Of a stretch of 60,000 bases of DNA, positions 47,001-56,304 are shown piece by piece. The translations under genes and the position numbers were made by a program. Position 1 is the first letter of the stretch. Every line of letters starts with the position of its first letter. Origin of the DNA: Cryptomeria japonica (lineage: Eukaryota > Streptophyta > Pinopsida > Cupressales > Cupressaceae); the NCBI RefSeq assembly GCF_030272615.1, contig NC_081414.1, positions 236,954,233 through 237,014,232 on the forward strand, in the 5' to 3' direction. The notes under the pieces are model-generated. The model was not told the origin of the DNA. It made no database searches and saw only the letters and a list, made by a program, of their open reading frames with translations.

Positions 47001-47960
47001 TGTGTTCTGTCTCAATTTGTTTCTTGTCATTACTGGATCATCCTTATCTCCTATAATCTGACTTGATGCATGATGTCTTCTAACATATTTGGCTAATATA
47101 GGCTCGGTAGGTTTTGTATGATCTTCTTCATCACTCGGTAATTGGACATTATCTTCATTTTCTTCAGCAACTTTCTCGGTAGGACTTTTTGGTTCTTTGG
47201 AATTTCCTTCATCATTTCTTTCTACAAATTCATCAATTTTCACATTTGCACTTTCTACTATTTTGTTAGATGATTTGATCAAACATTTAAATGCTTTACT
47301 TCTAGAAGAATAACCAATAAATGTTCCTTCTTCACTTTTCTGATCAAACTTTCCATTTTTGTCATCTTTGTGAACATAGCATCTACTTCCAAAGATTTTA
47401 AAATAACTTACATTAGGTTTTTTGTCATACCATATCTCATATGGTGTCTTCATAGTTCCTTTCTTCAGTTGAACTCGATTCAGGGTGTAAACTGCAATGC
47501 TGATTGCTTCTCTCCAAAATGTTTGAGGTACCCTCTTTTCTATCATCAAGGTTCTAGCACAATCTACAATTGATCTGTTTCTTCTCTTGACTATCCCATT
47601 TTGTTGAGGTGTTCTCAGTGCAGATACTTATCTTTTTATACCATGATCATTGCGGAATAAGTTAAATTCATCAGAAGTGAACTCTCCTCCTCTATCAGAT
47701 CTAAGACATTTTAGCTGTCTTCCTATTCCATTTTCAACTCTTGCCTTGTACCATTTAAACATTTGAAAAGCTTCTGATTTTTCTTTTAAAAACATAACTG
47801 ACATCATCCTTGAGTAATCATCCACAAATAATATGAAATATTTATCACCATAATAACTTTGAACTTTAATGGGACCACAAAGATCAGTGTCTACTAGGTC
47901 TAAAATTCCTTTAGAAGTGTAGGAATTACTTGTAAAACTTGATCTTGTCATCTTACCCAT
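47001..47960 (-). pseudogene. Copia B integrase
   Basis: 47,960-47,628 holds MGKMTRSSF, LDLVDTDLCGPIK (catalytic D), YFILFVDDYSRMMS and CLRSDRGGEFTSDEF (second D). After one TAA the frame goes on with [16 protein letters not shown] (the usual catalytic E region reads V-K here), then [20 protein letters not shown] and [19 protein letters not shown] and [16 protein letters not shown] Glu/Pro-rich linker leads to RT. The core Glu appears replaced, so integrase would be inactive even without the stop. Confidence 0.9.
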
Positions 47961-48017
47961 CTGACATCCTCGACATATAGCATTCTCGGGTTTTTCTAGA
48001 CTCGGTAGACCTCTTAC

Positions 48018-48536
48018 TCAGTGCTTCTTACTTATTTTGATCAGATTGTCAAAATTTACATGACAAAACCTTTTATGCCATAACCAGGTATCATCTATCT
48101 TAGCATAAAGACACTTGTTCCGAGTTGAGTCAAGATGAAATGTATTACCTTTTGTTTGTGTCCCGGTAGCAACTAACTTTCCATGCTTGTCATGAACTTT
48201 GATAATTCCTTTCTGAAATTCTATTCGGTATCCTGTATTGTTTAGTTGTGCTACACTCAACAAATTGTATTTCAAACCTTCAACCCAGTATACATCATCA
48301 CATTTAGCATTGTCAAGAAGTGTTATAGATCCTTTACCTTTCACCAGACATGGTGCATCATTACCAAATCTTACATAGCCTCCATCATAGTCTTCTAATT
48401 TAACAAACTTGGGTTTATCACCTATCATGTGATGTGAGCATCCACTGTCTATGATCCAAGAATTATTATTATTTATGTGAGATACTAGGACTTTTTCTTC
48501 ATACCTTTCTTTGTCTGATCCATCTTTAATAGCCAC
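48018..48536 (-). pseudogene. Copia B protease and pre-integrase domain
   Basis: 172 open codons. Active site WIIDSGCSHHMIGD; then YDGGYVRFGNDAPCLVKGKG, VYWVEGLKYNLLSVAQL, and the pre-integrase HLDSTRNKCLYAK and WLWHKRFCHVNFDNL. It ends at a TGA before the integrase. Confidence 0.92.
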
Positions 48537-48659
48537 ATAAACAACTTCCTCAGTATCAGTTTCATCAGATTTATCATCGTTGGATTCCTCATCAGCTACT
48601 AGGCATGTCTTTCTATCTCTCCTTCTGAAGTCTCGGTGTCCTCTGTATTGGTTGTCTTT

Positions 48660-49596
48660 CTACCTGTTATCTCGGTATTCTCTCTTTTCACTAGATTCTT
48701 TGTCAGGACAGTTAGAAGCCATATGTCCTATTTTATCACAATTGAAACATTTTAAAGGTAGCTTTCCTTTATACTTACCTTTTCCTCTCGGTAACCTTCT
48801 GGCTAATAATGCTTCAAACTCTTCTTGCTTCTTGATTTCCTCATATAGTTTGTGCACTTCTTCCATGTTCTTGCGAAATATTTCACTTGCTCCACTGTGA
48901 TTCCCTTTAGAGTACTTACTCATTCTATCATTGTAATCATCAGATTCACCAATATGAAAAGAACTGAATGTAGATTCTACTTTATTTACTGAAGACCCAC
49001 TGTTATCAAATTACTTAACTCAAATGCATGTAGCTTACCAATAGTAGCATCCAAAGAAACTGGCATGTTAGGTACAGACCTTAGTTCATTGATTGCAGAG
49101 ACTTGAATACATAAGTAGGTAGAAGGGTTCTCAACAACTTACTTGTTACATCCTTTTCTTCAATAGTTCCTCCTGCTCCTTTAATTTGATTGACAGTCTC
49201 CTTTAACCTTGTACTGTATTGGGTTATGTTCTCACCTTCATTCATTCTCATGGATTCGAGTTGTCCTCTTAGACTATCTAATTTTGCTCTTTGGACATGT
49301 TCATCACTGCCATATACAGATATGAGCTTGGTCCACATTGCTTTTGCATCATTGCAGCCTTCTAGGTCATTAAACTCTGAGTCGGTCAATGCTGATGTTA
49401 TTTCAATCATAGCTTGAATATGTTCTTGCTTTGCCTTTATCTCTTCCAAGGTCATCGGGTTGGTGCTTGGTGGTATGTAATCATTCTCCAAACAACATGT
49501 TGCATATTCTCCAATTCCTAATAAATGTAGCTTCATCCTTTTCTACCATGTGGAGAAACTTGACTTGTTCAGCTTTGGTGCATCCCTTTTATACAT
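48660..49596 (-). pseudogene. Copia B gag
   Basis: I place the start at the ATG at 49,596 (MYKRDAPKLNKSSFSTW), 47 nt after the PBS. A stop follows at codon 18, then 49,536-49,081 is open: UBN2-type gag with DLEGCNDAKAMWTKLISVYG, LRGQLESMRMNEGENITQYS and VTSKLLRTLLPTYVF. After a frame change, 48,923-48,660 carries LPRGKGKYKGKLPLKCFNCD and the zinc knuckle CFNCDKIGHMASNC. Domain order matches copia A throughout. Confidence 0.9.
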
Positions 49597-49642
49597 CTTT
49601 GGATCTTTGCCTCAAGTACCTTTAAACTTTTTCTTCCGAAGT

Positions 49643-49660
49643 CCAGAGCTTTGATACCAA
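49643..49660 (-). other. Copia B primer-binding site
   Basis: The minus strand reads TTGGTATCAAAGCTCTGG next to the 5' LTR, the initiator tRNA-Met type of plant copia elements. Confidence 0.88.
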
Positions 49661-49697
49661 TTGTAAAGTTCTGATGCCAATAACTAACAAGATGAGA

Positions 49698-49710
49698 GGG
49701 GGGGGGGGGG
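49698..49710. repeat. Poly-G run in copia B 5' LTR
   Basis: Thirteen G in a row. The other B LTR has five G after a C at this place, and C has seven G at 56,335-56,341, so the length is variable and may be an assembly-sensitive homopolymer. Confidence 0.85.
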
Positions 49711-50353
49711 TGAATCATACAAACTTAATCTTCCATAAAATCAACATATTCAACCTCGGTAACTTATACTTCAGTAATATAACCAAAAACTGCTAAACAT
49801 GCAAACTCATAAACACATAATCATCATAACACATATAACACCAGATTTAACATGGAAACCCAAATAGGGAAAAACCACTGTGGGATTTTGGACCCACTAA
49901 GAAATATATTCTTCTAGAGTATGCTCGGTTAAAAGCAAATCCTGTTAAAGATTACAAACACATTGCTAGATGTGACCCAGTTAAGGGATTTCCCTCAGAT
50001 CTGTTAGGATCTTCACTTTGTTAGAAGTGACCTTGTAAAAGGATTTCAAACACTCATTTAGAATGTTACCTTGCTAGAGGGTTTACAAATAAGATTGTTA
50101 AGTCCACTCGGTTAAGATATTTTCTATCACTTACAAAATAACAGTAATAAAATATATCTGCAACTTCACATCTAAAATGCTAAAGCAGATTCTATTTTGC
50201 TCAAAACAATCTAGTCATAGGACTTATCTTGTCCCTCTGCTGGGCTCCCTACTCTATTATTCAAACAGGTCTTCAAGCTTCTGTGCTCAGTAATCACTAT
50301 GTAGCATCCCTGTGATTACACTTGCCCGCATACATTGTTCATCAATAATTTCT

Positions 50354-50361
50354 TATTTATA
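50354..50361 (-). promoter_or_regulatory. TATA box in copia B 5' LTR
   Basis: TATAAATA on the minus strand, conserved in both B LTRs. Confidence 0.55.
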
Positions 50362-51167
50362 AACAATTTGCTAACCGCTTAATCTCCTTGATCACATTTC
50401 CCATGATCAATCTTAGCCATCAGATCTTCAATCTTGACTAGGTTCAATGCATCTTTCGATCTGAAAATGTTTTACCTCGCCTTGGGACTTGCATTCCTTT
50501 CTTGGAACTTGCACAAGGTTATTGCGATTCAATCTGCACTGTAGATCTTCCTGTCGATCTCCCATTGCCATAGATCCTTAACAAACTTCATGCACGACAT
50601 ACCAATCATTTATACATCTCCAGCTCATCATTGTCCTTCATTAAATAATGCTTTTATCCATCCAATGCAATCTGTCATAACTCGGTTGCAACTCGGTAAA
50701 TACTAAACTTTACTCGATAGACATTCTGCCTTCATTAACCGATATTGATAACCTTAGGGTTTACCGACTAGGTTCCTTGGGGTTTACCGACTAGGTTCTT
50801 TACTCGATGACATAGTATAGTATTAACCTTACAATCAACAACATATGTAGGATATCAAAACAATCTAAACATCATGATCTCATCATTGTCTAACTCGGTA
50901 ATAGTTGCCCATTGAATAACTTATTTCTCCCCTTTCTTATCACATTCTTTCTGTGTCTTTTACCGACATCTTAATTCTCTTCAAATCAATCTTCTCAAGA
51001 TATGGCAACATCATACTGAATCAGAAAATCAATTTCTTGACATCAATGATAAAATAATGTTATAAAGATAGTTATAATCCTTTTTCAGTTATATCAAATA
51101 ATCTTCAACAACCTTCTCAATATCCTTAATGAATATCAACAATCTTTCTTCTATAGAAATGCCAACA

Positions 51168-51172
51168 GAAGG
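51168..51172. repeat. Target-site duplication of copia B (right)
   Basis: GAAGG, identical to 43453-43457. Confidence 0.92.
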
Positions 51173-51528
51173 CATCTTTCTTGGTTACTCCACCAAGAGC
51201 AAAGCTTACAATTGCTACAACAACCGGACGAAGAAGATCATTGGAAGTGTCAATGTCCAAGTTGATGAATTTCTTGAGAAATCATAAGAAATTAGCAAGG
51301 AGAAGGAAGTAGAAGAACCTAACACACTGTTTTTGGAACCGAAACCGGTAAAGCTAGAAGTTGAAGAACATGACACAAAATCCCCAGTTCAACCGAAACA
51401 GGAAGGTCTAGCAGAAGATGAAGAAAGTGAAGAAGAAGAAGAGCCTGAAAAATCAAGATCATGTTATTCCAAGGTATGCCAGACTCAATCATAGCCCTGA
51501 TTAGATTATTGGAGACAAGAATGCAAGT
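51173..51528 (+). pseudogene. Copia A integrase, 3' part
   Basis: Directly after copia B and the second GAAGG the sequence resumes with the FLGYS motif and SKAYNCYNNRTKKI, the standard end of the copia integrase core. A Glu- and Lys-rich linker to RT follows (about 51,290-51,470), with frame breaks. Confidence 0.85.
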
Positions 51529-52550
51529 GTGTTAACTATAACAATGCTAAGAGAAAACTCTTGTATTATTTCCACCATTGAGTCTAGAACTGCAAAAGAA
51601 GCCTTTGCAGATGAAGACTGGATCAAGGCAATGAAAGAAGAAATTGACCAGATAGAAAATATTAATACTTGGTCATTGGTACACAAACCGAAGAACGAGA
51701 ATGTAATAGGTACAAAGTGGGTATCCAAAAAAAAAATTGAATGAAGATGGAGTAGTGATCAGGAATAAAGCTAGACTGGTATGCAAAGGATATGCACAAG
51801 AGGAAGGTGAAGACTATGGTGAGACATTTGCACTAGTAGCAAGATTTAAAGGAGTAAGGACTCTACTTGCATTTGTAGCCTACAAAGGATTTAAAGTATA
51901 TCAGATGGATGTTAAGTCAACATTTTTAAATGAAATGTTGGAAGAAGAAGTCTGCATAGAACAACCAGATGGTTATGCATTGACTGTAGAAAAGGATATG
52001 GTGTGCAAGTTACATAAAGCACTATATGGTTTGAAACAAGCACCAAGAGCATGGTATGAAAGATTTCACTCTCACTTGGTAAAGATAGGATTTCAAAAAA
52101 CCAGTGAAGACAGTAATATATATCTCAAGACAGAAGGAGATAAGATACTAGTAAGTGAGGTATTTGTTGATGATATCATTTTTGGAGGAAATGATGATAT
52201 GTGTCATGATTTTGCTAATGAAATGAAGAATGAGTTTGAGATGTCACTGGTAGGTGAGATAAAAAATTTCATAGGTCTGCAAGTCCAACAGATGAAGGAA
52301 GGTATCTTTATCACACATCCAAGTATGTCAAGGAAGTTTTAAGAACTTTTGGAATGGGAGACTGTAAACTAGTTGGAACACCAATGGTTACAGGTTGTAA
52401 ATTGTCAAAGGAGGATGATTTTGCACCAGTTGACGAAAAGGAATACAGGTCCATGATAGGTAAGTTACATTATGTTGTCCACAACAAACTGGACATTGCT
52501 CATGCAGTAGGATTGGTTTCCATATTTTAGAAAAGCCCGAAGGAGTCACA
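51529..52550 (+). pseudogene. Copia A reverse transcriptase
   Basis: 51,529-51,744 has EAFADEDWIKAMKEEIDQIE, then NTWSLV and NVIGTKWV. A one-base shift in an A run at about 51,730 moves the frame. 51,737-52,342 has [46 protein letters not shown] and the catalytic FVDDIIFG. The copy then shifts frame at about 52,330 into the palm end. Apart from the frameshifts this RT is well preserved. Confidence 0.92.
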
Positions 52551-52551
52551 C

Positions 52552-53115
52552 ATGGTTGCAACCAAAAGAATTTTTAGATACTTGAAAGGCACTATAGATT
52601 ATGGATTATGGTATCTATATGCAGGGAACTTTGACTTAAAATTCTATACCGATGCAGATTGGGCAGACAATATTGATGATAGGAAGAGTACAACTGGAGG
52701 AGCATTTTTTCTTGGAGGCAGATTAGTATCTTGGAGCAGCAAGAAACAAAGTTGTATCTCTCAATCAACAATAAAAGCTAAGTATGTTGCAACTTACATG
52801 AATTGTACCCAAGCAATTTGGATGAAACACATATTGGAAGGTTTCAATCTGAAGATATCAGAACCGATAATAATTTTATGTGATAACACGAGTGCTATAA
52901 ATATTTCAAAGAACCTGATGTTGCATGCTAGGACAGAGCTTATAGAGCTGAAGTATCATTTCCAGAGAGAGAAAGTTCAAAGGAAGGATGTATCTCTAGA
53001 GCATGTTTCCACTAAGGAACAACTAGCATATATTTTTACTAAGTCTCTGCCTAAGGCTACATTTGATTACCTTAGAGGTAAGTTAGGAGTTGTATCCCTA
53101 CATGAAGTCAGTTAA
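52552..53115 (+). pseudogene. Copia A RNase H
   Basis: Open for 187 codons. Landmarks: ATKRIFRYLKGTIDYGLWY, YTDADWADNIDDRKSTTGGA, SWSSKKQSCISQSTIKAKYV, LCDNTSAINISKN and HFQREKV; the end is IFTKSLPKATFDYLRGKLGV. The D in YTDADW, E/K position in 'STIKAKYV' (usually STTEAEY) and D in LCDNTS give the RNase H triad, but the usual Glu is Lys here, so activity is doubtful. Confidence 0.9.
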
Positions 53116-53448
53116 GAAGATAGGGAATCCATCAATCTCGAAGCCTATTGAAAATCTTGAAGAAGGATTGGTGAAGAATGGAGATACTCCATAGGGGGGG
53201 CAACTAATTGCAGATCGGTGAAGCATGGATGAGAACCAGAATGGTTTGCCTTCACTTTGGCATTGCTGTCAAAGGGGGAGAAGAACTGTATATGATTGAT
53301 AGCTAGTTACCAACTAAAGATATGAAGATATAGTTGAAGGACAAAATATGATTGGAAAATGTAAACCAGAATTCCTATACCTATGTATGTGATTTACTCT
53401 CAATCATGACAATCAATCAGTATTGATATTTGTATTTCCGTCAATGCC
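53116..53448 (+). other. Copia A 3' untranslated region with second polypurine-like tract
   Basis: Contains 'tttggcattgctgtcaaagg' followed by gggag (53,258-53,280). It is similar to the true polypurine tract 180 bp downstream. Confidence 0.7.
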
Positions 53449-53460
53449 AAAGGAGGAGAA
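53449..53460 (+). other. Copia A polypurine tract
   Basis: aaaggaggagaa immediately before the 3' LTR. Confidence 0.85.
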
Positions 53461-54808
53461 TGTTGGCATTACATGAAGATTGCATTGGAGAAGTATAGTG
53501 TTTTCATTGATGTCAATAGCAACCGATAATGAAGCAAGTATTACAACCGATAATGATGCAGTAAAGCAACTGATATTGGTGCAGTGAATATCAACCGGTA
53601 ACCCTAACTAGTTGAGATATAGAACCCTAACCGATGAAGTTTGGAGATCAGTTGTGATGGTCTATGACCGAATGATGATCAGTGATGAAGATGCCACGTA
53701 AGCATGTTGCACGTGATGAGTTTCAAAATGGTTTTGGTGCGTGAAGATAATCGTTTATCTTGGGAATGAACAAATGTATAGCATGAAGTAAAAAATGTGT
53801 GATGAGTTATAGGATCAATGTGCGGTGATCCAAGAACGATTGTAGATGCCTAGAAGAATGTAATGTTGATTGCATGTAATCTAATGGTCAAGATTGTATC
53901 GATATGTTTGTAATCTCTATGAGATTTGTAGGGTTTGTGTTGTGTTACTGACCTAATGTATTTTCTTATAAGGTCAATGATTTGTTTCAATGAAGTGTTG
54001 GCAATTTGGTTAAGTGTGATAGTGATTATTGTCAAACTAGGAGGTGTACCTGTAGAATGTTGTGAAGACAGATAGGAGTGATAAAGGATATGATTAAGCA
54101 AGGAAGTGTTATTTCCAGATCATTAAATAACATGTTGTTCTCTAACCATTGCAATAGTTAAATCCCTTAATTGGGTAAGCTTTAATAGCCTTGATGTTAA
54201 AATCCTCTAACCAGGTGATCCATTAGCTTGGATTTGAAATCCTCCACTGAGATTACCTTTAACAGGGTATTTGTAGTCAATCCCTTAACCGGGTGGTCCT
54301 TAACTGGATTTGTTCCTAATAGGACATTATTGTATAAGCTTTTAACAAGGCTTGGCTCCTAACAGGATGAACTTTAGAAGAGTTCAAAACACTTGTAGGT
54401 AGTCATCCCCACTGTGGTTTTTCCCATTTGGGTTTCCACGTGAAAAATCATTATGTCAAGTGGTGAATGATTTTGTGGATGTGTTTTTGATATGGTTGAT
54501 TTGAATGACTGGTAAATCTACATAGACATATTTGAATGACCAGAAATGATCTGAAACATGTTTTTACTAGTATTAGTAAACTGATTTAAGGATTTATCAA
54601 ATGGTATTTAAGTTTCAAGATTTGTTGCATTGTGTCACTAAGTATTAGGACAACCGGTAAAGTTTAACAGTGCAGTTGAAGATTTGTTTGAGTGTCTAAA
54701 TCGGTATACTTTATGAGTTGATTCAGAGTTGAAAGTTTGTTTGGTGAAAGTTTAGTTTATTTTCTATTTACTGATTCACCCCCTCTCAGTAGTTGACCGA
54801 ATCCTTAT
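53461..54808 (+). repeat. Copia A 3' LTR (right end short)
   Basis: Aligns with the 5' LTR up to 'gttgaccgaatccttat'. After that, 'gacatcattgacaacaacg' is LTR sequence of copia C instead of the expected last 18 bases of A. Confidence 0.85.
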
Positions 54809-54865
54809 GACATCATTGACAACAACGTATCCTAGCAACAACAATGACAACAACCAAATCCAACA
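54809..54865 (-). mobile_element. Copia C left LTR, inner fragment
   Basis: 'aacgtatcctagcaacaaca' and 'atgacaacaaccaaatccaa' align with 57,510-57,548 in the right LTR of C. The end CCAACA is followed by a polypurine tract (minus strand). Confidence 0.8.
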
Positions 54866-54878
54866 ATCTCCCCCTTTG
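54866..54878 (-). other. Copia C polypurine tract
   Basis: The minus strand reads CAAAGGGGGAGAT beside the 3' LTR end. A second copy-like tract lies at 54,988-55,000. Confidence 0.8.
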
Positions 54879-55199
54879 GCATTGATGGCAACATATAAAT
54901 GTGAAAAATAGTCAGTGCAAAGAAAGAAGATATCATTAGCAAACTCCCCCTAACATAAAAATAGATAAAGCATTTTTCACATGATTTCTCTCCCCCTTTG
55001 ACAGCAATGTGAAAGATCTCCAGAACAGAAAATCAAACTCTCTCCCACTATAGAATCATGAATCCTCTCTCCCTAGGATACACAACCAAATCAACAGACT
55101 ACTCCAGCAAAGGAGCAACATCAACTCATCAATCTGGATAAAAGAATAAGGTTCTGAATTCCACCAGATCAATGCAACTCAATGCATCTAATTCTCATT

Positions 55200-55969
55200 A
55201 AGAGGGGTGGATATCCCTAACTTGTCTCTCAAATAGACAAAGGTATCTGTAGGCAAAGGTTTAGTGAAAATATCAAAAATTTGTTCCTTTGTTACTCCAG
55301 CGTCACCTTCCCTTCACTGACTTTATCTCTCAAGTAGTTATATTTGATTGACACATGCTTAGTCTTTGAGTGTTGCACCAGATTCTTTGACATGTTTATA
55401 GAACCGGAATTATCACAGTATATAACAATAGGCTCATCATGAAAAACTCTGATATCTTTCAACATTTGCTTCATCCAAACTATCTAAGCGTAATTACTAG
55501 CAGCAACAATGTATTGAGCTTCAACAGTAGGTAAAGATACTGAATCTTGTTTCTTACTAGCCCATGAAACCAACTTCTTACCTAAAAAGAATGCTCCATC
55601 AGTAGTACTCTTTCGGTCATCAACATCACCAGCCCAATCTGCATCAGTGTAAGCCCATAACATAAAATCATCATTCTTCGAATACCATAAACCATAATCC
55701 ACAATTCTCTTTAGATATTTGAATATCCTCTTAATAACATTGACATGACTCTCCTTTAGATTAGCTTGATATCTGGCAGCCATACACACAGCATGCATAA
55801 TGTCAGGCCTAGTCTGAGTAAGATATAGCAGTCCATCAACCATAGATCTGTACAAACTCTGATTAGCTTTAGGAGATTCATTATTTTTAGACAATTTACA
55901 AACAGTCAACATAGGAGTTCCAACCGGTTTGGAATCATCTAGTCCAAATTTCTTCAACAGTTCCTTCAC
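55200..55969 (-). pseudogene. Copia C RT end and RNase H
   Basis: 55,969-55,484 reads MKELLKKFGLDDSKPVGTPM, QTRPDIMHAVCMAARYQANL, VIKRIFKYLKRIVDYGLWY and YTDADWAGDVDDRKSTTDGA, then SWASKKQDSVSLPTVEAQYI. After a stop, 55,474-55,292 gives IYCDNSGSINMSKNLVQHSK and TKHVSIKYNYLRDKV. The VEAQY segment keeps the catalytic Glu that A and B have lost. After a frame change past 55,292 the end lies near 55,200 (a 'VYLRDKLGISTP'-like remnant). Confidence 0.85.
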
Positions 55970-56248
55970 ATACTTAGTTTAAGAGATAAAGATACCTTTT
56001 CCTATTTATGCAATCTGTGAACCTACGAAAAGCTTCATTTCACCAATCATAGACATCTCAAATTCTTTCTTAACCTCATCAAGAGTGGATGGTCCATTCT
56101 AAGGAACAACATAGACATTCTTAGCAATCTTCCAATAATCTTCTTATAGACATTTCAAATGCACCTCCATCCAACTCTTCCATATAGTATAGTTACTTCC
56201 ATCAAACCTCAAACTATCCTTCTTAATAATAATACCTTCAACTGCCAT
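55970..56248 (-). pseudogene. Copia C gag start fused to RT by deletion
   Basis: From the ATG at 56,248 the frame reads MAVEGIIIKKDSLRFDGSNY and TIWKSWMEVHLKC, the beginning of a UBN2-type gag, then NVYVVP and NGPSTLDEV. Without change of frame it becomes KKEFEMSMIGEMKLFVGSQI, which is RT sequence just before the 'KYVKELLKKF' part. So about 3 kb of gag-pol is missing at about 56,070-56,080. Four stops lie in this frame, so the fusion is not expressed as one protein now. Confidence 0.82.
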
Positions 56249-56284
56249 CCCAGATCTCCTCAAGCGATTAAGCTTCTACCGGAG

Positions 56285-56304
56285 GATCTAGCTCTGTTAC
56301 TAAT
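56285..56304 (-). other. Copia C primer-binding site (decayed)
   Basis: The minus strand reads ATTAGTAACAGAGCTAGATC next to the LTR. It resembles TGGTATCAGAGC with changes at the TGG start. Confidence 0.6.

Larger units (their letters stand above)
43458..51167 (-). mobile_element. Copia B: nearly complete Ty1/copia retrotransposon
   Basis: LTRs 43458-44958 (1,501 bp) and 49662-51167 (1,506 bp) begin TGTAAAGTT and end ATGCCAACA. The element is flanked by GAAGG on both sides, and removing it with one duplication reconnects the copia A integrase. Minus-strand order: 5' LTR, PBS, gag, protease, integrase, RT, RNase H, polypurine tract, 3' LTR. From 48,923 to 45,444 the polyprotein stays in one frame and is broken only by single stops; gag is one frame off. 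LTRs differ by about 3-4% by eye, so it is the youngest of the nested elements. Confidence 0.96.
49662..51167 (-). repeat. Copia B 5' LTR
   Basis: Right copy. It has a run of 13 G (49,698-49,710) where the other LTR has GCGGGGG. Confidence 0.94.
39902..54808 (+). mobile_element. Copia A: Ty1/copia retrotransposon interrupted by copia B
   Basis: LTRs at 39902-41254 and 53461-54808 begin TGTTAGCATTGCATGAAG and TGTTGGCATTACATGAAG and align over their length. PBS, gag, protease, integrase, RT and RNase H follow in copia order on the plus strand, and a polypurine tract abuts the 3' LTR. Copia B (43458-51167) sits inside the integrase region. The two LTRs differ by about 10% over the first 200 bp (by eye), so A is older than B. 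Frameshifts and stops occur in gag, protease and RNase H. The right LTR lacks about 18 bp of the 3' end seen in the left one, and no target duplication is visible. Confidence 0.93.
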
